Below are positions 53,895 through 63,090 of a stretch of DNA of 64,000 nt, piece by piece. Origin of the DNA: Butyrivibrio sp. VCD2006 (lineage in GTDB: Bacteria > Bacillota > Clostridia > Lachnospirales > Lachnospiraceae). A model generated the notes under the pieces. The model saw only the letters and a list, made by a program, of their open reading frames with translations. It was not told the DNA's origin and did not search any database. The stretch covers positions 186,001-250,000 of the forward strand of contig NZ_AUIX01000002.1 in NCBI RefSeq assembly GCF_000423925.1. The letters run 5' to 3'. Positions within the stretch are counted from its first letter, which is position 1. The number at the start of each line of letters is the position of its first letter. The translations under genes were made by a program, and so were the position numbers.

Positions 53895-54007
53895 TAATGC
53901 TCATCCGACAATATTGAAAAGATCTTAATGAATCACAGTTAATAGCATAAGAAATGAAAAATTCTAAACAAAAATAATTAGCACACAAGAATTACTTGGA
54001 GGAATTG

Positions 54008-54838
54008 ATGAGTTATAACTGGATTAATGCAAAAGATTATAATATGAACTGCTTTTTATTATTTGACCGCTGGGCTTTAAAATGGATATTTACAGATTGT
54101 GGAGCAAACGAGTGGTTCTCCTATGGAGACAGAGACTATAAGCTGGACATGGCGAAGGCGCTTCACATGTATCCTCATGTGGAGTGGTATGTGAGAAATA
54201 AGGCGCCCGAATGCACAGTCTTTCTTGATGAGATTAGCAAGATCCCTTATGGAAACTGGACTGAGGCTGAGATGAAGGAAGCTGAGGCTGCCATACTTCA
54301 GGCCCACGAGACATTTGTGGTTTATGCTTTCCCTGAAGTTATGAATGAGGTTAATTATATTCGCAACTGGGATGAGAAATATTTGTATGAACTGGTTGAC
54401 CTGACTGACAAGATCGTTCTGGACGTTGGTTCCGGTACGGGGCGCCTTGCCTTTGCCGCAGCGAAGAAAGCAAAGAGAGTCTACGCCAGCGAGCCCTGCG
54501 ATTGCCTCAGGGAATACATGAGAGATAGGATAAAGGCTGAAGAAATCTCTAATGTTAAGGTACTGGACGGAGAGGTTTTGAGCCTACCTTATGAAAATGA
54601 CACCTTCGATGTTGTTCTTAGCGGACATGTAATTGGCGATTTTTATGAGGAAGAAATTGCTGAGATTACCCGCATCACGAAGGACGGCGGCTGGCTTGTT
54701 ATCTGCAATGGTGATGATGAGTTTAAGCGAAGCGGTCCTGATAGCGAACTGACATCAAGAGGCTTCGAATGGTTCTGCCATGAGAGCGTTGAAGGCGGGA
54801 TTATCTACAACTACAGGAAGCAGGTAAATAAGAAGTAA
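54008..54838 (+). CDS. class I SAM-dependent methyltransferase
   Basis: The 276-residue protein has an N-terminal substrate-binding part (1-125) and the methyltransferase core: motif I IVLDVGSGTGRLAFAAAKK (about 138-156), EPCDCLREYM (acid motif) and YENDTFDVVLSGHVIGDFYE around motif II/III. A start at 54008 follows GGAGG; an earlier TTG at 53996 gives four more residues. Substrate unknown. It differs clearly from the methyltransferase at 35618. Confidence 0.86.
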   Translation: MSYNWINAKDYNMNCFLLFDRWALKWIFTDCGANEWFSYGDRDYKLDMAKALHMYPHVEWYVRNKAPECTVFLDEISKIPYGNWTEAEMKEAEAAILQAHETFVVYAFPEVMNEVNYIRNWDEKYLYELVDLTDKIVLDVGSGTGRLAFAAAKKAKRVYASEPCDCLREYMRDRIKAEEISNVKVLDGEVLSLPYENDTFDVVLSGHVIGDFYEEEIAEITRITKDGGWLVICNGDDEFKRSGPDSELTSRGFEWFCHESVEGGIIYNYRKQVNKK

Positions 54839-54911
54839 ATGCAATGAGCTATTGTGGCATGGGGAGTAATTGAATTAAATGCAACGAACGATTGGGGAAG
54901 GGGGACTTTTA

Positions 54912-55676
54912 ATGAACTATTTTGTGGAAGGACTTCAGGGAAGCGGAAAGAGCACACTTGTAAGAAATCTGTCGGAAAAATATCCGGATTATAAAGCTGT
55001 ATGTGAAGGCGATTATTCTCCGGTGGAGCTTGCCTGGTGCGCTTATGTGAACAAAGAGACCTACAATGCTATTCTTGAAAAATACAATGACATCAGGGAT
55101 GAAATCGAGGAAAAAAGCTTTGCGGAAGATGACCACATGATTATCTGCTATACAAAGATTATTACGGACATTCCGGGATTTCATAAGGATCTTGAGAAGT
55201 ACGAAATCTATAACGGGAATCTCTCGCCGGAAACTTTTAAGGAGATTATCCTAAGGAGACTTCGAAATTGGAACGGAGATAAGAATATTTTTGAGTGTTC
55301 CATTTTCCAAAATATTGTTGAAGATATGATCCTGTTCCAAAATTGCAGCGATGAGCAGATTGTAGATTTCTACAGAGAAGTAAGAAAAGCGCTCACAGGA
55401 AAAAAGTATCAGATAATGTATCTTCAGGCAGATGATGTCGCATCCAATATTGATGTCATAAGAAAAGAGCGGTCGGATGACAAAGGAAACGAGATGTGGT
55501 TTCCGATGATGATGCAATACTTTGACAACTCTCCTTATGCAAAAGAAAAAGGAGTGTCAGGCAGTGCGAGCCTTATTGAGCACTTCAGGCACAGACAGGA
55601 ACTGGAGCTAAGGATCTGCAAGGAGATATTTGCCGGAAAATATACACTGCTTAAGTCGAAGAATTACAGTTTGTGA
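54912..55676 (+). CDS. P-loop ATPase or kinase of unknown role
   Basis: The 254-residue protein begins MNYFVEGLQGSGKSTLVRNL with Walker A GLQGSGKST. The rest has no lid or base motif that I can assign, with VCEGDYSPVELAWCAYVN after strand 2. The start follows GGGGGA; an upstream TTG-frame adds unrelated residues. It may be a thymidylate-kinase-like or antibiotic phosphotransferase-like protein; I cannot tell. Co-directional with the methyltransferase, gap 73 bp. Confidence 0.8.
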   Translation: MNYFVEGLQGSGKSTLVRNLSEKYPDYKAVCEGDYSPVELAWCAYVNKETYNAILEKYNDIRDEIEEKSFAEDDHMIICYTKIITDIPGFHKDLEKYEIYNGNLSPETFKEIILRRLRNWNGDKNIFECSIFQNIVEDMILFQNCSDEQIVDFYREVRKALTGKKYQIMYLQADDVASNIDVIRKERSDDKGNEMWFPMMMQYFDNSPYAKEKGVSGSASLIEHFRHRQELELRICKEIFAGKYTLLKSKNYSL

Positions 55677-55826
55677 ATTTCCTGGAAAATTTCAGCTTAT
55701 AGAAAACTTGGGAAAAGGACAAATATACTACACTACACAATAGTCACAAATCTGCCGGATTGAATGTTTTCATGCTAAAATAACCTGTGAATCAATTCGA
55801 AGAAATTTGCGAGATGAGGAGCAGAG

Positions 55827-56351
55827 ATGAAAAGCTTTGAAATTAATACCGGGAGGTTGACGCTAAAGCCTCTTGGCAGGGAATATCTTGAGACAACAAA
55901 TGCGTATGCCCTCGACAGAGAAAGCGTAAAATACATGGAGTTTTTGCCCTACGATGATTCGAATGAAACGCTGGAATTCTTAAAGAGGGCTGAGGCAGAG
56001 TGGGCCAAGGATGTTCCGAATACCTATGAATTTGCCATAATCCATGAGGGCAGACACATAGGTGGGCTTAGCGTTTACTACTTGGGCGACATTGTGGAGC
56101 TTGGATGGATTTTGAATAAGGAAAGCAAGGGCCATGGATTTGCCGCCGAAGCCGCGCTTGGAGCAATAGATTATTTTTCAAAAAGCAGAGGAACAACTCA
56201 CTTTATTGCCAGTTGCGATATAAGAAATGCCGCGTCCTACAAGACAATGGAAAAGATCGGAATGACAAGGAAGTGCCGTTATGAGGGAAGAAAAAACAGA
56301 GCCTCTGACGAAATCGCCTCCGGTTACAAGTATGAACTTATTTTGAATTAA
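55827..56351 (+). CDS. GNAT acetyltransferase, RimJ/RimL type
   Basis: The 174-residue protein starts MKSFEINTGRLTLKPLGREY and contains LGWILNKESKGHGFAAEAAL (motif A) and SYKTMEKIGMTRK near the end. GATGAGGAG precedes the ATG. It is the seventh GNAT gene, intact or broken, in the window. Substrate unknown. Confidence 0.92.
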   Translation: MKSFEINTGRLTLKPLGREYLETTNAYALDRESVKYMEFLPYDDSNETLEFLKRAEAEWAKDVPNTYEFAIIHEGRHIGGLSVYYLGDIVELGWILNKESKGHGFAAEAALGAIDYFSKSRGTTHFIASCDIRNAASYKTMEKIGMTRKCRYEGRKNRASDEIASGYKYELILN

Positions 56352-56404
56352 GAATATGGGACCTTCAAAAGTCGCACTAAAAGCTGACTTTTGGAGGTCT
56401 CATT

Positions 56405-56850
56405 TTTTTCTGCAAGGCTACACGTCCTTTTAAGATTTAAGCCTTTTGCCGTGTATTGTTTTCTTCCAGAATTGGCCAAGGATACACGACCTTTTATAGA
56501 ATTAAGCCATATGACGTGTATTGCTTCACCTTCAGAAAGGGCCTGTGATACACGGTCTTTATGGATTTTGACTATATGACGTGCCATACTCCTCTTCAGA
56601 ATGAGCCGAGGCTACACGACTTTTATGGATTTGAAGCTTATGACGTGCCATACTATAAAAAATACCTGTCTACTTGCCTTTATGTTGATTCATTCCTTTG
56701 GACAAGTAGGAATCCCATTACAAATCTGTCTAGTTTACTTGCTTTTGCATTGATTTTTACCTTTGTATAAGTAGGAATCCCCTAAAAAATCAACCTAATC
56801 TACTTGTCTTTTCATTGATTTATGCATTTCGATAAGTAAAAATCCGCATA
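56405..56850. repeat. 64-65-bp palindromic tandem array (array B)
   Basis: Units aligned on TACACGTC or TACTTGTC begin at about 56419, 56483, 56549, 56613, 56671, 56736 and 56801. The first four units pair TACACG with CGTGTA or CGTGCC; the last three pair CTACTTGCC with GGACAAGTAG or related sequence. Array A shows the same two arm types in the same order. The gap 56352-56963 has no supported gene. Confidence 0.9.
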
Positions 56851-56855
56851 AATAC

Positions 56856-56990
56856 TTGACTCTTCACTTGGTTCATAGTTTAGATTCATCGGTATAGAGA
56901 GCAAAATGACAGGAAAAAAAGTCATGAATAAGCCAAAAAGCAAAATACAAATCTTCGCACAAGATGACAAAAAACTATGATAAGGAAGGT
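56856..56990 (+). promoter_or_regulatory. promoter and ribosome binding site of the MutS-like operon
   Basis: TTGACT (56856-56861) and TTAGAT (56880-56885), with an 18-bp spacer, form a plausible promoter just after array B. AAGGAAGG (about 56982-56989) precedes the start at 56997. Confidence 0.5.
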
Positions 56991-56996
56991 ACAAAA

Positions 56997-57383
56997 ATGT
57001 TTGATCTGATTTGGGGAAAAAGAAATAATGCGGATACATTTGGAAAGGATCCGACTAAGGACGCAGTTCATTATATGAGGAAGGAGCGACTTAAGCAGAT
57101 TGCAATTTACCACAACAGGATAGGTGAGGGTACATGCATCGACGACATAACCTGGAATGATCTTGATATGGATGATGTTTTCTTCAGGATAAATAATACG
57201 AAAAGCTTCATCGGAGAGCAGGTCTTATATCACCGACTCCATTTTATTGATGAATCCCATTTGAAGCCTTCTTCGGAAGATGCAAAAATAGATAATACAA
57301 AAAAGGATAATGCAAATCTTTACACACAAAATTCCAATGAAATAAGTAACCTGAAAAAACTCGAAAAATGGCTGATTTCCTAA
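56997..57383 (+). CDS. MutS-like protein, N-terminal half (split)
   Basis: The 128-residue product begins MFDLIWGKRNNADTFGKDPT and holds ITWNDLDMDDVFFRINNTKS and IGEQVLYHRLH, the start of MutS-related ATPases. It ends in an Asn/Lys-rich stretch and the codons for LEKWLIS before a stop at 57381. The rest of the protein continues in the -1 frame at 57368, with 16 bases of overlap. Either the gene is frameshifted or it makes two interacting chains. The Asn-rich 85-120 stretch appears inserted compared with the compact family start. Confidence 0.7.
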   Translation: MFDLIWGKRNNADTFGKDPTKDAVHYMRKERLKQIAIYHNRIGEGTCIDDITWNDLDMDDVFFRINNTKSFIGEQVLYHRLHFIDESHLKPSSEDAKIDNTKKDNANLYTQNSNEISNLKKLEKWLIS

Positions 57384-58693
57384 CTCTGAACCAGGTGCAG
57401 AGATGTGAAATAGAGAAAAAACTACGTAATATAGGCAAAAAGCAGACGGCATATTATATGATGCAGTTGATGTCATATTTTGAACCGTTTGGCAAATATC
57501 AGGTCCTTCTTTTTAAGATTCTGCAGCTGACACTTGTGGCATCACTGATCGGATGGCTAATTACGATGTCAGATATGCTGATGATTCTATTTATTACAAC
57601 AGCCTGCGTGAACCTCGTCATCTATATGTTTGAGAAAAGTAGAGCTGAGGCCATGGTCGGTTGTCTTGAGGAAATCTGCATCCTTCTCGAGACCTGTGAC
57701 AGCTTTAAGAATAAGGAAATTATTCCCGGGGACTGGATGAGTAAGGATGCGCTTATAGATATGAAGAACCTTCGGAGCCTTAGATTTTTCGCAGGGAGAT
57801 TTGTATCAAAAAAGCTCGGCGCAGAACTTGGCTTTGAAGCAATGCTTGGTGATTATCTTCTTGGAGTAACGCTGTGGGACCTGACTTCATATAACAAAAT
57901 AGTGAGACTAATCAAGGAAGATGAAGCCGCAATAACAAGACTCTTTGAGTTTGTGGGCGAGATTGACATGGCAATTTCCGTCGCGTCCTTCAGACAGAGC
58001 CTGGAAGTGTGGTGCCGTCCGACATTTGCAGAGGGCAAAGATAAAGCTTCATTTGAAAACAAATCCATGGAAATTCAGGGCCTTATCCATCCGCTCGTAT
58101 CGGGAGCTGTTCCCAATTCGATTTTACTGGATCGCAATTCCTTCATCATGGGGGCCAATGCTTCGGGGAAATCGACCTTTATCAAAGCCGTAGCAATTAA
58201 CATAATCCTGGCACAGACAATACACACCTGTACGGCAGAGAGTTTTGTGCTACCGCGAATGAAGGTCATGACTTCAATGGCAGTGCGAGATGATGTTCAA
58301 AGCGGAGAAAGCTACTATGTCAGAGAGGTTAAGTACTTAAAGCGCATGCTGGATGTGGCAGCCGATGACATGCCGGTGTTTTGCGCAGTCGATGAGATTT
58401 TAAAGGGGACCAACAAGAATGAACGACTGGCAGCATCGGAGGCTGTTCTGAGATATCTCTCTGATAAAAATTGTATAGTAATGGTCGCAACTCATGACTA
58501 TGAGCTTATTGAAAGACTTCAGGGAGAATTCGACTGCTATCATTTCAGATGTATCCTTTCTGACGATGGCGTAGAATTTGAATACCTTATTCATGAAGGC
58601 ATCGGCGGGGAAACTAACGCGGTAGCGCTGCTTGATTATTACGATTTTCCCAAATGTGTGGTAAACTTTGCAAAGAAAAAAATTATTGTTTAA
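57368..58693 (+). CDS. MutS-like membrane ATPase, C-terminal half (split)
   Basis: The 441-residue product contains two membrane segments (about 47-65 and 70-90), then the MutS ATPase: Walker A GANASGKST (262-270), signature SGESYYVREVKYLKRML, Walker B VFCAVDEIL with GTNKNER, and H-loop ATHDYEL. This membrane-attached MutS-like group has unknown biology. The start ATG at 57368 has no ribosome binding site, so translation would depend on coupling or frameshifting from the upstream frame. MerR gene follows after 17 bp. Confidence 0.8.
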   Translation: MADFLTLNQVQRCEIEKKLRNIGKKQTAYYMMQLMSYFEPFGKYQVLLFKILQLTLVASLIGWLITMSDMLMILFITTACVNLVIYMFEKSRAEAMVGCLEEICILLETCDSFKNKEIIPGDWMSKDALIDMKNLRSLRFFAGRFVSKKLGAELGFEAMLGDYLLGVTLWDLTSYNKIVRLIKEDEAAITRLFEFVGEIDMAISVASFRQSLEVWCRPTFAEGKDKASFENKSMEIQGLIHPLVSGAVPNSILLDRNSFIMGANASGKSTFIKAVAINIILAQTIHTCTAESFVLPRMKVMTSMAVRDDVQSGESYYVREVKYLKRMLDVAADDMPVFCAVDEILKGTNKNERLAASEAVLRYLSDKNCIVMVATHDYELIERLQGEFDCYHFRCILSDDGVEFEYLIHEGIGGETNAVALLDYYDFPKCVVNFAKKKIIV

Positions 58694-58710
58694 TGAGGAG
58701 AATTTAGGGT

Positions 58711-59382
58711 ATGACAATAAGTGAAGTGGCGAATCTTTTAAATATAGATCAGAGTACGGTACGTTTTTATGAGAGAAAGGGACTGATAAATCCCGCAAGA
58801 AGAGAGGACAGTAAATATCGCGATTACTCAGGAGAAGATGTAATGAAGCTAAAGCACATCATGCTTTATCGCAAGCTGGATTTTTCAATCGAAGATATAC
58901 AGACACTTCTCTCTGAGGACGCAGATGTTCAGGTAATGCTGATGGAACGCAAACAGAAGCTCGAAGACCTTAAGGAGCAGATTATGGGCTCTCTTGCTCT
59001 GTGTGAAAAAATGATAGCCGATAGTGCCGACGCGGACATGGAAGTTGATTATTACCTTTCCTACGTTCACGAGGAGGAGGAAAAGGGTCAGATCTTCCCG
59101 GAGATTGTGTCTACGATTGACCTGATTGCGGATAACATGAACATGGAGCGCTATCTGGGACTGCCTTTTGTGTCCTGGATGCTGCAGCATGATACCGTAA
59201 GAAGAATCATTGTTGTGGTGGCAATTTTAATTCTTGTGGTTTTCCATGTGGTCAATATTGTAAGGAGCATTATAGAAGTCGCAGCGGGAAGTGGCAGTGT
59301 TGCGAAGCTTATAATATGGTGCATTTATGGAGTGGCAATGGTTTCAGTATTTTTAGGACTCACAAGAAAGAATAGGACTTAA
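58711..59382 (+). CDS. MerR-family regulator with C-terminal membrane segments
   Basis: The 223-residue protein has a MerR winged helix (residues 1-70, MTISEVANLLNIDQSTVRFY), a coiled coil (about 75-105), and two hydrophobic segments (about 163-185 and 195-215). Membrane-anchored MerR proteins are unusual and could sense a membrane signal. GAGGAG precedes the start. It is probably cotranscribed with the MutS-like gene, so it may regulate it. A terminator follows. Confidence 0.85.
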   Translation: MTISEVANLLNIDQSTVRFYERKGLINPARREDSKYRDYSGEDVMKLKHIMLYRKLDFSIEDIQTLLSEDADVQVMLMERKQKLEDLKEQIMGSLALCEKMIADSADADMEVDYYLSYVHEEEEKGQIFPEIVSTIDLIADNMNMERYLGLPFVSWMLQHDTVRRIIVVVAILILVVFHVVNIVRSIIEVAAGSGSVAKLIIWCIYGVAMVSVFLGLTRKNRT

Positions 59383-59456
59383 GAATAAGCCTGTATAGCT
59401 AAAAATTCATACAAGTAATTTATCAAATTATCATCGTGTCAGTACACTGATAATAG

Positions 59457-59497
59457 ACGGAAGTAGTTAGCGGATAAGCTGATTGCTTCCGTTTTTT
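59457..59497 (+). terminator. terminator after the MerR gene
   Basis: ACGGAAG (59457-59463) pairs with CTTCCGT (59486-59492), followed by T residues; GTAG/GC bases may extend the stem. Confidence 0.8.
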
Positions 59498-59652
59498 GTT
59501 TATATTTTTTTTATTTAAGGTTTATAAGTGGTTTTCTATTTGACACCCCTTTTTATGGGATAATAATTATTGTTTATGGGTTTCCTATAATGACAGATTT
59601 TTACGATTGCAAGGAAAAACTAAAACACATTTTTTATGAAAAGGGGAGAATG

Positions 59653-60837
59653 ATGAACGAAAAAAGACAAACATCAACACTGGAAGTAATTACTATTATT
59701 TTGATTATCCTGATCGTGGTGGTTGGAAGTATTTACACCATAGCGATCAATCCGGTAAAACCTCAGCAGTCTGCTGCAACAAAGGCTTTCAAACAAGGAA
59801 ACGGGGATCCGCTATCTTATTGGACTGATGATTCGGAGACCAAGAAGCAGCTGCTGTCTTATATGGAAGCTATTACGGATGAGAGCAGTCCGGACTTTAT
59901 TCCTGTTGAGCGAAGGGTCGCAACCTTTGATCTGGACGGAACACTGTTTGGTGAGACGAATCCGATCTATTTTGATCACAGTCTGTTGCTGTATCGTGTA
60001 CTTCAGGATCCTGATTATATTGACAAGGCTTCGGATACCGAGAAGGAGACCTGCTATGAGATGCTCGAGGGTATCCGCGAAGACACTTATCCTGAAGGAA
60101 TGGATATAAAGCACGGACAGGGAGTTGCTTCTGCTTTTGCGGGAATGACAGTGGATGAGTTCGTTGATTATTGCGAGGAATTCAGAAAGCAGCCCGCACC
60201 GGGATATGACAATCTTCTGAGAGAGGATATGTTCTACAAGCCTATGCTGCAGATCGTCGAGTTCCTGCAGGCCTATGACTTTACAGTATATGTAGTCAGC
60301 GGAACTGACAGACTTATCCTCAGGGGAATTGTTGATGGAAAAATTGACATCCCTTACAGTCAGGTAAAAGGATCCTGTGAAACTTTAGTTGCGACGAACC
60401 AGAATGGCGAAGACGGACTTTCCTATGTATTTACAGGCGATGATCAGGTCATCCTTGGTGGTGATTTCATCATCAAGAATCTTAAGATGAACAAGGTTTC
60501 TCTCATCGTACAGGAGATTGGCGTTCAGCCTGTTCTTGCCTTCGGAAACAGCAGCGGCGATACCAGCATGCTCAACTATGCAGTATTTAACAACGATTAC
60601 AAGTCAATGTCCTTCGCACTTTGCTGCGACGATCTTGACAGAGAGTACGGAAACCTTAAAAAGGCTGAAAAAATGCTCGATCTTTGCAATCAGTACGGAT
60701 GGACTCCGATTTCCATGAAAAATGACTGGAGCACCATATACGGCGAAGACGTTAAGAAGAATCCCGATAATGGCCTTGATTTCTACTATGATTACGAGAT
60801 AGATGAAGCGCTTGATGACGTTGCTGATGCAAGCTGA
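59653..60837 (+). CDS. membrane-anchored HAD-family phosphatase
   Basis: The 394-residue protein has a membrane anchor (about 10-31), a spacer, and an extracellular HAD domain with FDLDGTL (92-98), VVSGTDR (motif 2), a motif 3 lysine and AFGNSSGDTSML (motif 4). It resembles secreted HAD phosphatases of the phosphorylcholine phosphatase type. I chose 59653 with GGGGAG upstream; 59650 and an early ATG at 59590 are alternatives. Substrate unknown. It probably supplies phosphate or trims surface groups. Confidence 0.85.
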   Translation: MNEKRQTSTLEVITIILIILIVVVGSIYTIAINPVKPQQSAATKAFKQGNGDPLSYWTDDSETKKQLLSYMEAITDESSPDFIPVERRVATFDLDGTLFGETNPIYFDHSLLLYRVLQDPDYIDKASDTEKETCYEMLEGIREDTYPEGMDIKHGQGVASAFAGMTVDEFVDYCEEFRKQPAPGYDNLLREDMFYKPMLQIVEFLQAYDFTVYVVSGTDRLILRGIVDGKIDIPYSQVKGSCETLVATNQNGEDGLSYVFTGDDQVILGGDFIIKNLKMNKVSLIVQEIGVQPVLAFGNSSGDTSMLNYAVFNNDYKSMSFALCCDDLDREYGNLKKAEKMLDLCNQYGWTPISMKNDWSTIYGEDVKKNPDNGLDFYYDYEIDEALDDVADAS

Positions 60838-60852
60838 ATTAAGAAAAGAGGG

Positions 60853-60880
60853 TTGATTTTTTCAGAATATGGATTAAAAT
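60853..60880 (+). promoter_or_regulatory. promoter of the proS T-box leader
   Basis: TTGATT (60853-60858), 16 bp, TAAAAT (60875-60880). The leader RNA would start near 60887. Confidence 0.5.
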
Positions 60881-60886
60881 ATTTTT

Positions 60887-61165
60887 CAAATGCTAAGAAC
60901 AGAAATAGTAGGTATCTTGAGACCTTCAGAGAGGAGCCGGTTGGTGAGAGGCTTCGGTTTTCGGATATTGAACCCGTCTGGGAGCAGCAGAAGGGGAAGC
61001 TGATTTTTATCAGAAAACTTCTGACGGAGGTCACCGTGATCATAGACATGTGAGTGCTGGCTCACAATGAGGTGCAGGCTTTTATGATAGCCTGAATTTA
61101 GGTGGTAACGCGGATATTATTATTCGTCCTAAGTATACAAAATAGTATGCTTAGGACGTTTTTAT
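60887..61165 (+). ncRNA. proline T-box leader of proS
   Basis: The leader has an AGAGAGGAG start of Stem I (about 60927), the distal GGTTGGTGAGAGGC loop, and a specifier region TTGAACCCGTC in which CCC (60973-60975) is a proline codon. The T-box proper is GGTGGTAACGCGG (61101-61113). CGTCCTAAGTATAC (61125-61138) pairs with GTATGCTTAGGACG (61145-61158), then T residues, as terminator. Uncharged tRNA-Pro would stabilise the antiterminator and switch on proS. Confidence 0.9.
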
Positions 61166-61272
61166 TTGCGTGAAAAGCAGAGTCATGCAGATTCAATTAT
61201 CAATATGCTTGCTTAATTTGATAATCCTTAGCATACATAACCTCATTATTATTTCGAAAGGAGCTATGTATT

Positions 61273-63015
61273 ATGAAACTTAGCAAATTAGTAGGAGTGA
61301 GATTTAAGGAAAAGCCCGCTTACTGCGTAATCGACAGCCACGCCTTCAGTCTTCGTGGCGGTTATGTAAAGCGTGTATCAAACGGTATTTTTTCACTTTA
61401 CACTCCCATGAAAAAGGTTACTCAGAACATTGAGAAAATCTTAAGAGAGGAAATGGATGCTGTAGACTGTCAGGAAGTAATGTTTCCTGTAGTTCTTCCC
61501 GGTTCACTTTGGGAGGAGTCAGGACGCTATACAAGTGTCGGTGAGGAGCTCCTTAGATTCAAGGATCGTAATGATACACCCATGGTACTTGGTATGACTC
61601 ATGAGGAAGCAGCTGTTCATCTTGCAAGAGAGTATGGCAGCACCTATGCAAACTATCCGTTTTCAATTTTCCAGATTCAGACAAAGTATCGTGATGAAGC
61701 TCGTCCGAGAGCAGGTCTTATCAGAGTGCGCGAGTTCACTATGAAGGATGCTTATTCCTTCCACACTTCTCAGGAAGACCTTGAGCAGTACTACGACAGA
61801 ATGGCAAGAGCTTATGACAGAATTTTCGAGCGCGCAGGTGTTCCTGATGTTATCTCAGTTAAGTCTGACTCAGGTATGATCGGCGGTAGCGTATCTCACG
61901 AGTATATGCTTCTTACAGATGCAGGTGAGGACTCAATCGTTCTTTGCGATGACTGCGGATACAGCGCAAACATGGAAGCTGCCGACACTACAGTTGACAA
62001 TTCCGGATGCACACCCGCTGCTGAGCTTAAGAAGGTTCACACTCCCGGCTGCAAGACCATCGAAGAGGTTTGTGCATTCCTTCACAGCAAGGTTGAGGAA
62101 TCCTGCAAGGCAGTTGTTTACCAGATCAATGCTACAGATGAGTTCGTAGTAGTGTTCATTCGCGGTGACTATGAAGTAAACGAGACAAAGCTCACTAACT
62201 ATCTTCACGAGGAGGTTCACCCCGGCGAGATCACTGAGGACTGCGGTCTTGTTGCAGGTTACTGTGGACCTTATCAGCAGAATGCTAAGTGCAGGATAAT
62301 TTACGATAAGTCACTTGAGGGAATTGAGAACCTTTGCTGCGGTGGTAACGAGACTGACTACCACTACACAGGCCTCAACATTAAGAGAGATATCGGAGAT
62401 GTTGAATACGTTGATGTCAGCAAGATCCGTGATGGCGATATCTGCCCCTGCTGCGGTAAGAAGACAATCAGAATCAGCCGTGGTATTGAGGTTGGTAACA
62501 TTTTCCAGCTTGGTACAAAGTACTCAAAGAGCATGGAAATGACTTATACAGATGAAGATGGAACATCCAAGACTCCTATCATGGGTTGCTACGGTATCGG
62601 CGTTGGACGTCTTGCAGCAAGTATCATGGAAGCAAGTCACGATGAAAAGGGACCTATCTGGCCCATCACTGTTGCTCCCTGGAAGGTACACGTTTGCTGC
62701 ATGAGAAGAGACGATGATGCCTGCAGAGAAGCTGCTGATAAGATCTACGAAGAGCTTACAAACATGGGGGTAGACGTCCTCTATGATGACAGAGATGTCC
62801 GCGCAGGTGTAATGTTTGCTGATGCTGACCTCCTTGGTGTTCCCGTTCGTGTGATCGTTGGACCCAAGGCCCTCGCAAATGGTGAGATCGAGCTTTGCAC
62901 AAGAGACAAGAGCGTACAGCTTTCCGTTAAGAAGGAAGACATCATCGCTGAGACCAAGAAGCTGATGGATTCTCTTTATGAGGAGATTAACTCTAAGGTG
63001 AAGAGCAGAATTTAA
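61273..63015 (+). CDS. proS: prolyl-tRNA synthetase, bacterial type
   Basis: The 580-residue class II enzyme charges tRNA-Pro. Motif 1 region EEMDAVDCQEVMFPV, motif 2 YRDEARPRAGLIRVREFTMK, an editing insertion domain (about 215-400) and motif 3 GCYGIGVGRLAAS are in the expected order, and the anticodon-binding domain covers the last 120 residues. The start follows AAAGGAG. T-box control is upstream. Confidence 0.97.
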   Translation: MKLSKLVGVRFKEKPAYCVIDSHAFSLRGGYVKRVSNGIFSLYTPMKKVTQNIEKILREEMDAVDCQEVMFPVVLPGSLWEESGRYTSVGEELLRFKDRNDTPMVLGMTHEEAAVHLAREYGSTYANYPFSIFQIQTKYRDEARPRAGLIRVREFTMKDAYSFHTSQEDLEQYYDRMARAYDRIFERAGVPDVISVKSDSGMIGGSVSHEYMLLTDAGEDSIVLCDDCGYSANMEAADTTVDNSGCTPAAELKKVHTPGCKTIEEVCAFLHSKVEESCKAVVYQINATDEFVVVFIRGDYEVNETKLTNYLHEEVHPGEITEDCGLVAGYCGPYQQNAKCRIIYDKSLEGIENLCCGGNETDYHYTGLNIKRDIGDVEYVDVSKIRDGDICPCCGKKTIRISRGIEVGNIFQLGTKYSKSMEMTYTDEDGTSKTPIMGCYGIGVGRLAASIMEASHDEKGPIWPITVAPWKVHVCCMRRDDDACREAADKIYEELTNMGVDVLYDDRDVRAGVMFADADLLGVPVRVIVGPKALANGEIELCTRDKSVQLSVKKEDIIAETKKLMDSLYEEINSKVKSRI

Positions 63016-63043
63016 TTTGTGTTCATGTAACACTTATGAAGAA

Positions 63044-63090
63044 GAGCCCTGGCTTTCACTAATACTGCGAAAGTCAGGGCTCTTTTTATT
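63044..63090 (+). terminator. proS terminator
   Basis: GAGCCCTGGCTTTC (63044-63057) pairs with GAAAGTCAGGGCTC (63069-63082) with one G-U, then T residues. Confidence 0.93.

Noticed and set aside
53340..55676. Phage defence or toxin-antitoxin cluster built from the two P-loop proteins and a methyltransferase
   Set aside because: Each gene has its own start signal and gap, and none shows a defence-specific domain; no pairing is supported.
60853..61053. 66-codon frame upstream of proS
   Set aside because: It lies inside the T-box leader and has no ribosome binding site.
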